Source: [Bacteroides] pectinophilus (GTDB taxonomy: Bacteria; Bacillota; Clostridia; Lachnospirales; Lachnospiraceae). From it: DNA of 64,000 nucleotides. The stretch is taken from NCBI GenBank assembly GCA_025146925.1, contig CP102260.1, forward strand, positions 2,953,501 through 3,017,500, read 5' to 3'. Both the position numbers and the translations under genes were made by a program. The stretch's first letter is position 1, and every line of letters begins with the position of its first letter. This document shows, one piece after another, positions 54,478-63,145 of this stretch. The notes below the pieces were generated by a model. That model did no database searches and had not been told where the DNA came from. It saw only the letters and a list, made by a program, of their open reading frames with translations.

Positions 54478-54506
54478 TTGTACTATTCGAGAGTACGAAT
54501 TATAAT
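54478..54506 (+). promoter_or_regulatory. Promoter with palindromic spacer for the two-component/ABC module
   Basis: TTGTAC (54478-54483) and TATAAT (54501-54506) are 17 bases apart. The spacer contains ATTCG/CGAAT and, overlapping the -35 element, GTACT/AGTAC, so it has a symmetric operator. The first product, an HTH protein, or the response regulator may bind it. Confidence 0.7.
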
Positions 54507-54527
54507 ATGACAATATGGAGGTGCAGT

Positions 54528-54725
54528 ATGGATTACATGACTTTGAAAGAAGCAAGTAAAATTTGGGGAGTAACACCCCGTTGGATAAATTATTACTGTT
54601 CTGCAGGACGTATCCCAGGAGCGGAAAAAATGGGAACCGTCTGGCTTATCCCGAAGAATGCAACAAAGCCATTAGACGGACGAAGAAAAGCTGCCGGGCA
54701 ATCAGGAGGGGAACATCATGATTGA
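54528..54725 (+). CDS. Small MerR-like helix-turn-helix DNA-binding protein
   Basis: A 65-residue protein. MTLKEASKIWGVTPRWINYYCSAGRIPGAEKMGTVWLIPKNA is an excisionase/MerR-type HTH. The start at 54528 has GGAGG; the ATG at 54507 has none. It overlaps the response regulator gene by eight bases. Proteins of this type often head two-component/ABC modules on Lachnospiraceae mobile elements. It may control the operon through the palindrome upstream. Confidence 0.75.
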   Translation: MDYMTLKEASKIWGVTPRWINYYCSAGRIPGAEKMGTVWLIPKNATKPLDGRRKAAGQSGGEHHD

Positions 54726-55389
54726 AGTTTATTATGCGGAAGATGACGAAACGATTGGCAAGTCTGTAAAAGAATATTTGGAGCAGCAGAATTGCAAAGT
54801 GACTGTTTTTGATAGGATTGCCGATGTCAAGAAAGCATTGATCGGTCATTTGCCTACGATCGTTTTGTTGGACTGGAATATGCCGGACGGACAAGGTAGT
54901 GAATTGTGCCTTTGGATTCGGGAAAGATGGATAACCCTCCCTATTGTCTATTTGACGGTTCGCGGTGATTCCCATGATATTGTTACGGGCTTCCAAAATG
55001 GGGCGGATGATTATGTGGTAAAACCCTTTGATCTTGCTGTTCTGTATTCGCGTATTTTAGCTCTGCTGCGGAGAACCGAGGGCGTAACCCACACAAAACT
55101 ATTCTGCGATGACTTGATGTTGGATAAAGAGAAAACGGCTGTTTATAATGGGCAGAAAGAAATCGTTGTCAGCCAGCCGGAGTACCGGATTCTCCTGATC
55201 CTGATGGAAAACAAGGGAAAAACGATTACCAGAAACCAGTTATTAGAGCAAGTTTGGGATCGCAGCGGGAACTATGTAAATGATAATACGCTGACGGTCA
55301 CCATGAAAAGACTGCGGGAAAAGCTGAATCATCCAGCCTGCTTAAAAACGATCCGAAGTTTTGGCTACCGTATGGAGGATACACAATGA
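54718..55389 (+). CDS. OmpR-family response regulator (BceR/VanR-like)
   Basis: 223 residues. The receiver has YAEDDETIG, the acceptor Asp in IVLLDWNMPDGQG, and Lys in DYVVKPFDLAVLYS. The winged-helix part ends with YVNDNTLTVTMKRLREKL and FGYRME. It starts within the HTH gene and its stop overlaps the kinase start by four bases (ATGA). With the next gene it forms a pair, and the ABC genes downstream are the likely targets. Confidence 0.9.
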   Translation: MIEVYYAEDDETIGKSVKEYLEQQNCKVTVFDRIADVKKALIGHLPTIVLLDWNMPDGQGSELCLWIRERWITLPIVYLTVRGDSHDIVTGFQNGADDYVVKPFDLAVLYSRILALLRRTEGVTHTKLFCDDLMLDKEKTAVYNGQKEIVVSQPEYRILLILMENKGKTITRNQLLEQVWDRSGNYVNDNTLTVTMKRLREKLNHPACLKTIRSFGYRMEDTQ

Positions 55390-56573
55390 GCGAAAAATGG
55401 AAACAAAAAATACTTCTGATTTTTCCGTTTGCTGTTCTTGCGGCAGGCATGATGCTTACCACCGCTTTCTTCCTGCACACATACCGGCAGATTGCATTTG
55501 AACACACTTCGGCATTATGCGAAACCATATTGGCAAATTCTCCCGAAGCCGAGCCGCAGCTATTAGCGGCTCTGAAAGACTATCATTCATTGACGGAACA
55601 AGAACTCAGAGGCAACGATTATCTGGGAAAATACGGATACCGGGCCGATGATTTTTGCTATGATTTCCCACCGGATACCGTGCTTTTTCCGATTCTATTT
55701 TTCCTTGTGACCGCTTGTGCTTTTGGGGCCGGGATCTTTCTGTCCCGCAGAAAAAATCGAAAGCGAATCGATGATTTGACCGAGTATTTGGAGCAGATCA
55801 ATATCGGTGCTGGCTGGACATTGATACAAGCGAAGGAAGATGAATATTCCCATTTGCAGGACGAGATATACAAAACTGTCACGATGCTTTATCAAACAAG
55901 AGAAACAGCAGTCGCCGCAAAGAAAAATTTTGCAGAGAACCTGGCTAATATTGCGCACCAACTGAAAACACCGATCACAGCGGCATTTTTATCGTTGCAG
56001 CTTATGGAAAAAGAGATTCCGGGGGCTTACGCAGAACAGGTTAAACAGCAGTTGAAGCGATTAAACCGTCTGGAAGAATCCTTGCTCATGCTTTCCAAAA
56101 TTGATGCTGGAACGCTGCCGCTCAAGCGGGAAAAGGTCGATCTTTATACGGTGTTAAATCTGGCGGCAGATAATCTGAACGATCTGTTGCGGAAAAATCA
56201 TATTACTGTTGACATTCCAGAAAATGGCTGTATTGAATTTTGGGGGGATTTAGAGTGGACAATGGAAGCCCTCATCAATCTCATAAAAAACTGTATGGAA
56301 TATTCTAAACCGGGCGGAATCGTCCATTGTGACTATGCAGGCAATCCTCTCTATGTAGAAATTCGGGTATGGGATGACGGGGCGGGCTTTGACACAGAAG
56401 ACTTACCGCATCTTTTTGATCGTTTTTACCGGGGCCGGCGTGCAGCATCCAATGGCATTGGAATTGGCCTGGCTCTTACCCGTTCCATTTTTGAATTACA
56501 GAACGGAACTATAACCGCTTACAATTTGCAAAACGGCGGTGCTTGCTTTGAAATAAGGATATACAGTCACTGA
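55386..56573 (+). CDS. Sensor histidine kinase, short extracellular loop
   Basis: 395 residues. There are two membrane helices (about 8-28 and 100-118) with a roughly 70-residue loop between them. The H-box is NIAHQLKTPITAAFLSLQLME near residue 200, and the ATPase domain has LINLIKNCMEYS, VWDDGAGF and GIGIGLALTRSIFELQNG. The catalytic boxes are intact. In BceS-like systems the kinase senses the ABC transporter rather than the drug directly; the medium-length loop makes either mode possible here. Confidence 0.88.
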   Translation: MSEKWKQKILLIFPFAVLAAGMMLTTAFFLHTYRQIAFEHTSALCETILANSPEAEPQLLAALKDYHSLTEQELRGNDYLGKYGYRADDFCYDFPPDTVLFPILFFLVTACAFGAGIFLSRRKNRKRIDDLTEYLEQINIGAGWTLIQAKEDEYSHLQDEIYKTVTMLYQTRETAVAAKKNFAENLANIAHQLKTPITAAFLSLQLMEKEIPGAYAEQVKQQLKRLNRLEESLLMLSKIDAGTLPLKREKVDLYTVLNLAADNLNDLLRKNHITVDIPENGCIEFWGDLEWTMEALINLIKNCMEYSKPGGIVHCDYAGNPLYVEIRVWDDGAGFDTEDLPHLFDRFYRGRRAASNGIGIGLALTRSIFELQNGTITAYNLQNGGACFEIRIYSH

Positions 56574-56574
56574 G

Positions 56575-56635
56575 ATGTCACTTTACTTTGCTATACTGTA
56601 TGCAAAACCATCCGGTAGAAAGGAGAAAGTGACAT
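56575..56635 (+). repeat. Inverted repeat that pairs the start codon region of the ABC ATPase gene
   Basis: ATGTCACTTT (56575-56584) is exactly complementary to AAAGTGACAT (56626-56635). The second arm overlaps the start codon at 56634, and the AGGAG ribosome site lies just beside the stem. In RNA this would hide the start codon in a hairpin. The first arm begins just after the kinase stop codon. Confidence 0.65.
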
Positions 56636-57314
56636 GGAAATATTAAGATGTGAAAACGTCCGAAAAGTATATGGTGCAGGAAACAATCAGGTTGTTGCAC
56701 TGGATCATATTGACCTGTCCGTACAAAAAGGAGAATTTGTTGCCATCGTAGGGGCGTCGGGTTCAGGAAAATCCACCTTACTTCATATTTTGGGAAGTGT
56801 GGATAAGCCGACAGAAGGGAAAGTCCTGATAGAGGGGACAGAACTATCTGCCATGAACCGAACACAGGCAGCCATTTTCCGGCGTAGGAAAGTCGGGTTG
56901 GTCTATCAGTTTTATAACCTTATCCCCACCCTTACCGTCCGAAAAAACATTCTCATGCCGCTCCTGTTAGACAAGCGCAAACCAAATCAGGAATACTTTG
57001 AGCAGATTGTACATTCCCTGGGAATTGAAGATAAACTGGAATCACTGCCCAGTCAGCTTTCCGGTGGACAACAGCAGCGAGTTGCTATCGCTCGTTCTTT
57101 GATTTATCGCCCTGCCATCCTGCTTGCCGATGAACCAACCGGCAATCTGGATCGGAAAAACGGAGAGGAAATTATTGACTTGCTGAAATTGTCCAACCGC
57201 AATTTGGATCAGACCATTCTTTTGATCACCCATGATGAAAAAATTGCGTTGGAAGCGGATCGCATTATCACCATAGAGGATGGAAAAATCATCAGCGATC
57301 AGAAACGGAGGTAA
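56634..57314 (+). CDS. ABC transporter ATPase (BceA/MacB-type)
   Basis: 226 residues. Walker A is GASGSGKSTLLHIL, the Q-loop and Y are in VGLVYQFYNLIPTLTV, the signature is LSGGQQQRVAIARSL, and Walker B is ILLADEPTGNLD. This is the class that works with FtsX-type permeases in peptide-antibiotic resistance or lipoprotein release. The start is fixed by AAGGAG and the downstream genes. The gene sits 60 bases after the kinase gene and 4 before the permease gene. Confidence 0.92.
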   Translation: MEILRCENVRKVYGAGNNQVVALDHIDLSVQKGEFVAIVGASGSGKSTLLHILGSVDKPTEGKVLIEGTELSAMNRTQAAIFRRRKVGLVYQFYNLIPTLTVRKNILMPLLLDKRKPNQEYFEQIVHSLGIEDKLESLPSQLSGGQQQRVAIARSLIYRPAILLADEPTGNLDRKNGEEIIDLLKLSNRNLDQTILLITHDEKIALEADRIITIEDGKIISDQKRR

Positions 57315-57318
57315 GGAT

Positions 57319-59517
57319 ATGTGGAAAGACTATTCGACAGGATTTATAAAAAAGAATCGGGCTTCCAGCATATCCGTTCTGGTCGCAGCTTTTATTTCCG
57401 CTTTGTTTCTGTCTTTACTGTGCGGTCTATTTTATAACTTCTGGAATTATGAGGTAGAATCCGTTATTTTAGAAGAAGGAAACTGGCAAGGACGTATTAC
57501 CGGGGCATTTGAAGAAGATATAGTGTCTGAGATCGAAAATTTTGCCAATGTAAAAACGGCAGAAATCAATGAAGATTTATCTGACGGGCAAACGCTTGTC
57601 GTTGATATTTGCTTTGATGACATGAGGGCTGTATATCATGATATGCCTCTTATCGCCCAGCAGGCAGGCGTTCCTGAAACTTCCGTATCCTATCATGAAT
57701 CGCTGTTGTCAAGTTATTTCATCAACGATCCGCAGGATAGCACGCCACCCTTATTGATGGCTTTTTATCTTTTTGTACTCCTTCTAGTGTCAGTGTCTTT
57801 GATTTTAATCATTCATAACTCCTTTGCAGTATCTATGAATGCCCGTGTACATCAATTTGGCATTTTCTCCAGCATTGGGGCGACACCGGGGCAAATTCGT
57901 ACCTGCCTCTTACAGGAAGCGGCGATACTTTGTGTGATTCCTGTTTTACTCGGAAGTTTTATTGGAATTGCTTTGACGTTTGGAGCCATCCAAGCTGTCA
58001 ATGTTCTCGCAGATGGTATTGTCGGCAGACATGAGGCTACCTTTATCTATCATCCACTCGTGTTTGCCATCACCATTCTTGCCTCGTTTTTGACGGTGCT
58101 GATTTCTGCCTGGCTGCCGGCTCGGAAATTAAGCAAAATGACCCCGCTGGAAGCTATAAAAAATACGGGGGAATTGCAGTTAAAACGGAGAAAAAAGTCC
58201 CGTATTCTTGCGCTTTTATTTGGGACCGAAGGAGAGCTTGCCGGAAATGCGCTGAAAGCACAGAAGAAATCTCTGCGAACCGCTACGTTGTCGTTAACTC
58301 TTTCTTTTTTGGGCTTCGCGTTAATGCTGAGCTTTTTTACGCTATCTGGGATTAGTACAAACCATACCTACTTTGAACGCTATCAGAATGCCTGGGATGT
58401 GATGGCAACACTTGAGGACACAAAGATCGAGGACTTTGCTTATACGGATGAAATCCATGCATTGGCTGATACAGATAGCATAATCTATCAAAAGGCAAAT
58501 GCTGTTTGCTCTGTTCCGGTGGACTCTGTCAGCGAAGAAGTAAAAAGCCTGGGAGGTCTTGAAGCAATCGCAGAAAGCGATGTCCGTATAGCGGATGGGA
58601 TTTATACCATTCAGGCTCCCATTGTAATTATGGATGACAGCAGTTTTGCCATGTACTGTGAACAGATCGGCGTTTCTTCAACTGAGAATGGAAGTGTTGT
58701 TCTTAACCGTATTTGGGATAACATAAATAGCAATTTCAGGTACAAGGAATACGTTCCTTTTTTATCAGAAAACCAGGACACGATGATTTTGCAGAGCCAG
58801 GGAGACACGGCTGCGACTGTGACAATCCCAGTTTTGGGTTTTACGCAAGAGCCGCCGGTTTTAAGAGAAGAATATGATAACTATGCCTTAGTTCAATTTG
58901 TGTCACTTTCCACCTGGGAACAAATCGAGGAAACGATTGGAAATGCGGAACCAGACACTTATATTCGCATTCTTTCAGAAAAAGAAAGAACCCTGACAGA
59001 ACTGAGCACGATTGAGGTTGAACTGACGAATGTGCTGGGACACGACATTTCTTTCGAAATGGAAAATCGAGTTCAGGAAAAGCTGGACAACGATGCTATG
59101 CTGAACGGATACAAACTGGTCGTTGGAGCGCTGTGTGTGCTGCTGGCCTTCATCGGGATTGCCAATGTGTTTTCCAACACGTTGGGATTTATCCGGCAAA
59201 GAAAAAGAGAATTTGCGAGATATATGTCCATCGGCATGACACCGGAAGGTATGCGAAAAATGTTTTGGATCGAGGCCCTCGTCATCGCAGGCCGCCCGGT
59301 TCTGATCACGCTGCCGATTACTGCTGTGTTTGTGTGGTTGATGATAACGGCAAGCTACCTGAATCCAATGGAATTTTTGGCCGTAGCACCCATTGTTCCC
59401 ATCCTGCTTTTTATCGCAACCCTTTTTGGTTTTGTCGCACTGGCATACTATCTGGGTGGCAAACAAATCTTGAAGTGTGATCTGGTAGAAGCACTTCGAA
59501 CTGATTATATGGGATAA
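57319..59517 (+). CDS. FtsX-type ABC permease (BceB-like)
   Basis: 732 residues with about ten membrane helices: one near the N terminus, a group of three near residues 150-270 (the FtsX core ending WLPARKLSKMTPLEAIKNTGELQ), a large extracellular domain in the middle, and three more near the C terminus. The two FtsX repeats and long outer loop resemble bacitracin-type BceB proteins. The start at 57319 has GGAGG. It completes the module, and the likely role is detoxification of cell-wall-active peptides. Confidence 0.85.
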   Translation: MWKDYSTGFIKKNRASSISVLVAAFISALFLSLLCGLFYNFWNYEVESVILEEGNWQGRITGAFEEDIVSEIENFANVKTAEINEDLSDGQTLVVDICFDDMRAVYHDMPLIAQQAGVPETSVSYHESLLSSYFINDPQDSTPPLLMAFYLFVLLLVSVSLILIIHNSFAVSMNARVHQFGIFSSIGATPGQIRTCLLQEAAILCVIPVLLGSFIGIALTFGAIQAVNVLADGIVGRHEATFIYHPLVFAITILASFLTVLISAWLPARKLSKMTPLEAIKNTGELQLKRRKKSRILALLFGTEGELAGNALKAQKKSLRTATLSLTLSFLGFALMLSFFTLSGISTNHTYFERYQNAWDVMATLEDTKIEDFAYTDEIHALADTDSIIYQKANAVCSVPVDSVSEEVKSLGGLEAIAESDVRIADGIYTIQAPIVIMDDSSFAMYCEQIGVSSTENGSVVLNRIWDNINSNFRYKEYVPFLSENQDTMILQSQGDTAATVTIPVLGFTQEPPVLREEYDNYALVQFVSLSTWEQIEETIGNAEPDTYIRILSEKERTLTELSTIEVELTNVLGHDISFEMENRVQEKLDNDAMLNGYKLVVGALCVLLAFIGIANVFSNTLGFIRQRKREFARYMSIGMTPEGMRKMFWIEALVIAGRPVLITLPITAVFVWLMITASYLNPMEFLAVAPIVPILLFIATLFGFVALAYYLGGKQILKCDLVEALRTDYMG

Positions 59518-59531
59518 TTCTATCAATTCGG

Positions 59532-59561
59532 ACACACAAAAGCCCCATCCCTCGAAATAGA
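59532..59561. terminator. Shared terminator between the ABC and recombinase genes
   Basis: Arms GCCCCATC (59532-59539) and GATGGGGC (59554-59561) are perfect. TTTT follows on the minus strand, so it mainly serves the recombinase gene. It lies between convergent genes. Confidence 0.8.
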
Positions 59562-59578
59562 GAGATGGGGCCAACTAT

Positions 59579-61231
59579 TTACGCGGCAATCTCCGGGATT
59601 TCCCCGACAAAGTTATAAACGATCCTGACTTCCTGCACCTTCTGGCCGTCCACCTTTTTGACTTCGCCAATTAAAATCTTGCTGATAAGCCGGTTCAATA
59701 CCGCCTCGTCCAGTTTCTCAATGGCGGCATAGCGCCGGATTTCCTTGATAAAGGTACGGACTTCGCTTTCCTGTGCATCCGCCCGGCTCTGCATCACCGC
59801 CAGATCGTGCAGGCGCTTCTGGTTGGCTTCCTGCTCCTGCTCCAGCGCCGCCGTCAACTTCATAAACCGCTGCTCGGTCAGGACGCCTTTGGCCTTATCC
59901 GTGTACAGGCTTAAAAACATCCCGTCAATTTCCTGATTCCGGGCTTCCAACCGTTTCCGTTCCTTCTCCGTCTGGGAAGCGTCCACCAGATACCGGCGCT
60001 CCATCCGGCTGCTGAGCCGCTGGTAGAACGCATCGGCGTCCTTCATGGCCTGCGCCGCCAGTTCCTGTATATCCTTCAGTACCAGATTATATAAATCCCT
60101 TGCTTCAATCTTGTGGCTGGTACAGGCGTTCTTACCCAGCCGGTTGTAGGTCTGGCAGATATAGTATGCCTTGTCAATCGGCTCTCGCATCTCGCCGGTG
60201 AAACGGTTTTTGCCGGTTCTGCCGACTTTTTCATACCGCACCTGCATGGACTTCCCGCAGGTGGCGCAGTAGACAAGCCCGTGGAACAGGTTATAGAAGG
60301 GGCAGGCGTTGCCTTTCATAATGGTTGGCCTTCGGTCAATGATTTCCTGCACCTGTTCCCATTCCTCCGGTGTCACAATCGCTTCGTGGCAGCCCTCAAT
60401 GACCTCCCATTCCTCACGGGGGATAATGTCATAAGTGTTGGAGCGGATGCCCTTCTGATGTGTCCGGCAGACAAGATGTGCGCCTTTATAAAAGGGATTC
60501 CGCAGGATATGGCTGATCCTCGCACTTCCCCATGAATAGTAATTCACGTCACATTCTGTATGGCTTTTTACTCTGGTAATAGGGATTTTATCATCCATGA
60601 GCTGCTTTGCAATCCGCATACAGCCCCAGCCATCCAGCGCCATATCATAGATTTTTCGGATCACCGGCGCAGTATCCGGGTCAAGGATGAGATGCCCTTT
60701 GTCCTCCGGGTCACGCATCAGGCCAAGAGGCGGCTGCCCGCCACAGAACTTTCCCTGCCGCGAACGGGTCATGCGCCCCGCCAGCACCTTTTTGGAAATA
60801 TCCCGGCTGTACATATCGTTCAGGATATTCTTAAAGGGCGTGATGTCCATTTCCTGACGGGTCAGGCTGTCCACGCCGTCCGTGACGGCGATATAGCGTA
60901 CATTGTGTTTTGGGAAAAAGATTTCGATATAGCTTCCAGCTTCGATATAGTTCCTACCAAGTCTGGATAGGTCTTTCGTGATGACGCAGCCGATTTTCCC
61001 CGCCTCAATGTCAGCGATCATGCGCTGGAAGGCAGGGCGGTTGAAATTGCGGCCCGTATAGCCGTCATCCACATAATACTCATACTGGAACATCCCATGC
61101 TTTTCTGCAAAGTCCCGGAGCATGAGTTTCTGGTTGCTGATGCTCATGCTCTCATTGTCGCCGCCATCATCCAGAGAGATACGGCAGTAGAGAGCGGTGA
61201 TTTTCTCATAGACTTGTTTTTTCCTGCTCAT
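59579..61231 (-). CDS. Large serine recombinase
   Basis: 550 residues. The catalytic Ser is in ALYCRISLDDGG at residue 19, with the arginine segment ITKDLSRLGRNYIEAGSYIE and YTGRNFNRPAFQRM. The recombinase domain follows, and the zinc-ribbon cysteines are YCATCGK and a later NACTSHKIEA. A coiled-coil region (EKERKRLEARNQEIDGMF) is near residue 420. It resembles TndX-type integrases of mobilizable elements in Clostridia, which excise and insert DNA without host factors. The 3' end of this gene is usually near an element boundary. AGGAG precedes the start. Confidence 0.94.
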   Translation of the reverse strand: MSRKKQVYEKITALYCRISLDDGGDNESMSISNQKLMLRDFAEKHGMFQYEYYVDDGYTGRNFNRPAFQRMIADIEAGKIGCVITKDLSRLGRNYIEAGSYIEIFFPKHNVRYIAVTDGVDSLTRQEMDITPFKNILNDMYSRDISKKVLAGRMTRSRQGKFCGGQPPLGLMRDPEDKGHLILDPDTAPVIRKIYDMALDGWGCMRIAKQLMDDKIPITRVKSHTECDVNYYSWGSARISHILRNPFYKGAHLVCRTHQKGIRSNTYDIIPREEWEVIEGCHEAIVTPEEWEQVQEIIDRRPTIMKGNACPFYNLFHGLVYCATCGKSMQVRYEKVGRTGKNRFTGEMREPIDKAYYICQTYNRLGKNACTSHKIEARDLYNLVLKDIQELAAQAMKDADAFYQRLSSRMERRYLVDASQTEKERKRLEARNQEIDGMFLSLYTDKAKGVLTEQRFMKLTAALEQEQEANQKRLHDLAVMQSRADAQESEVRTFIKEIRRYAAIEKLDEAVLNRLISKILIGEVKKVDGQKVQEVRIVYNFVGEIPEIAA

Positions 61232-61303
61232 AGCGTTCTCCTTCTATGAACAGGGACACGATACCATTATAGTACCATGCCCCTGTCCCTGAATCAACCG
61301 TTT

Positions 61304-61471
61304 TTACGCCGCTTTTTCTGCCATTTCGCGCTGCTGACGCCATTCTTCGAAGTGTTCACAGGTCTGACGCTCGATCAGCTGCTCAAAGGCTTCCCGCATG
61401 GACTTCTCCCCGGAGAACTCCCGCACCACCACAAAACGGACTTTATTCTTCTGATTTTTGCTTTTTTCCAT
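61304..61471 (-). CDS. Small mobile-element protein, 55 residues
   Basis: The frame reads MEKSKNQKNKVRFVVVREFS and continues with GEKSMREAFEQLIERQTCEH to the end AEKAA. It has GGAGG seven bases before the start and lies 72 bases upstream of the recombinase. It looks like a short basic-then-helical protein; my impression is that similar small genes are next to recombinases on related elements. The function is unknown, though an excision factor role is conceivable. Confidence 0.7.
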   Translation of the reverse strand: MEKSKNQKNKVRFVVVREFSGEKSMREAFEQLIERQTCEHFEEWRQQREMAEKAA

Positions 61472-61508
61472 AGGCTACCTCCATAGAAAGGCAGGCCGGG
61501 CGGCAGTT

Positions 61509-61833
61509 CCGGCAACGAAGTCCGGCAACGAACCTCTGAAAACCTGTAAACTACCGTCTGGCCCGCAAATCTTACTTTGTGAATTTTCTTGAAAAATCTC
61601 GTTGCTTTCGTTGCCGGAGATAAAGATAATGATAAAAATATCCCTTATTTACAGGCTTTTCCCGTATCCAGACAGGGAAAAACCCGGCAACGAACCCGGC
61701 AACCAAGCGGCAACCATCCCGGCAACAGACCGCTATTTTCAGGCGATCCACTCCTTTGGAAGCTCCAACTGGCGGCATTCTTCCTCGCTCAGTTCCACAA
61801 ATCCATCTTCGTTGCCGGGCAGTTCGTTGCCGG
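61509..61833. repeat. Iteron-like CCGGCAACGAA repeats
   Basis: The word CCGGCAAC(G/C)AA occurs at 61509, 61522, 61684, 61696 and, with changes, at 61706 and 61719. The reverse complement occurs at 61607, 61808 and 61823. Spacing within groups is 12-15 bases. The last two are inside the end of the helicase gene. Repeats next to a replication helicase gene resemble an origin with iterons, but they could also be a recombination site. Apart from these repeats the 61487-61738 spacer holds nothing I can name. Confidence 0.6.
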
Positions 61834-63145
61834 AAACATCCCGTTCCCAACCCTTCTGCCTGCCGTATCCGGCGAACATTCTCGGATTAGAGAACGGCTT
61901 CCAGCCCGTCACCACCGTATTCATGATCTCGTTGATATTATGAAGCTGCCACCGCTTCGGCTCGTCATAGGTGTGGCCCAGCGCCTCCTTAAAAAGCTGT
62001 TTGGAGCAGACCATGCTGCCGGTGTAGTGTTCCAGAAAGCCCTGTATCTGCCCGGCCTCGGTGTCCTCCGGCATGAAATCCTTTTGCACCTCCACCAGCT
62101 GGCGCTGGATAGACTTGCTGAACTTCATGGAATAGTGGCCGCTGCGGTAAATCGTCATGGCCTCCGCCCAGACCTGCAACAGATAAGCTCTGGAAGCGTC
62201 CTCGTCCTCCAAAATGTGAACCTCCGCATTCTCCGGGTAAATCATGATCGGAAGGAACCGCCGGTTCCCGGCCCGGTCAAGGGGAAGGAAGTCCAGCGTG
62301 TTAGACGAACCGCCGAACACGCACTGCCGCAGCCGGTCTTTGGGCTGGGCCTCGTAAGGTGTGCGGTAGGTTTCCTTCTGGCGGCTGATGAACGAGCGGA
62401 TTTCCTCTATGCTTTTGGCGCTGCTGGTGGCCAGCATCTCCGACATCTCAATGATCCAGTGGCCTTGCAGCTTTAGGAACACCCGGTCATCGTCCAGCTT
62501 TTTCAGGTCATCGGAAAACCATTCGTCCCGGATTGCCAACAGCCGGAAGAAGCTGGACTTTCCAGCCCCCTGTCCGCCCACCAGACAGAGCATTTCCTCA
62601 TATTTGCAGCCGGGAGAAAACACCCGCCGGATAGCCCCCAGTAGGAAGTGCTTCAGCATTTCCTCCACATAGTCGCTTTCGTCTGCACCTAAGAAATGAT
62701 GGAGACAGGAGCGGATGCGGGGCGTCCCGTCCCATACAAGGCCGTTCAGCACGTCCTGTATGGGATGGTAGCAGTTTTCATTCGCCACGATGGACAGGGC
62801 CGCCGTCATTTTCTTCTCGCTGGTCAGGCCGTAGGTCTGCTCAAAATAGAGAAGCAGATACTTCACGTCCGTATCCGTCAGGGCGCTTGTATTCCTGCGC
62901 CAGCCCAAATCCCGCACAATGTCCACCCGGTCAGTCAGGAGATTTAGCCGGATAGCGTCCCGCAGCAGCGGGTCATGGCAGAACACTGTCCGGCAGTTGC
63001 CGATGGTGTTGGCGGGCTGGCCTTTTTCCGTGACAGAGAGGCTTTCCCGCACCTCGTCAACGCTCTGCTCCGGCGCTAAGGCTGCGGCTGCGCTCATGAC
63101 GGCCTGCCGGGTGGCTGGCTCTAAACTCTGATACTCGCTGCTCAA
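61739..63145 (-). CDS. VirE-family helicase/ATPase (phage- and element-type replication protein)
   Basis: 468 residues. The P-loop is LVGGQGAGKSSFFRLL near residue 190; downstream are WIIEMSEMLATS and VFGGSSNTLDFLPLDRAGNRRFLPI, the B and sensor motifs of virulence-associated E proteins. The N-terminal 80 residues carry no known fold and may bind the primase. This family melts DNA in satellite phages and mobile elements. The gene overlaps the end of the primase gene, so both are made from one message. It ends inside the iteron-like repeats. Confidence 0.88.
   Translation of the reverse strand: MSSEYQSLEPATRQAVMSAAAALAPEQSVDEVRESLSVTEKGQPANTIGNCRTVFCHDPLLRDAIRLNLLTDRVDIVRDLGWRRNTSALTDTDVKYLLLYFEQTYGLTSEKKMTAALSIVANENCYHPIQDVLNGLVWDGTPRIRSCLHHFLGADESDYVEEMLKHFLLGAIRRVFSPGCKYEEMLCLVGGQGAGKSSFFRLLAIRDEWFSDDLKKLDDDRVFLKLQGHWIIEMSEMLATSSAKSIEEIRSFISRQKETYRTPYEAQPKDRLRQCVFGGSSNTLDFLPLDRAGNRRFLPIMIYPENAEVHILEDEDASRAYLLQVWAEAMTIYRSGHYSMKFSKSIQRQLVEVQKDFMPEDTEAGQIQGFLEHYTGSMVCSKQLFKEALGHTYDEPKRWQLHNINEIMNTVVTGWKPFSNPRMFAGYGRQKGWERDVSGNELPGNEDGFVELSEEECRQLELPKEWIA

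Noticed and set aside
61509-61729. CRISPR array
   Set aside because: The repeats are only about 11 bases, irregularly spaced and in both orientations; no cas genes are present.
61572-61850. 92-codon minus-strand frame downstream of the helicase
   Set aside because: It overlaps the helicase end out of frame and runs through the repeat region; shadow.
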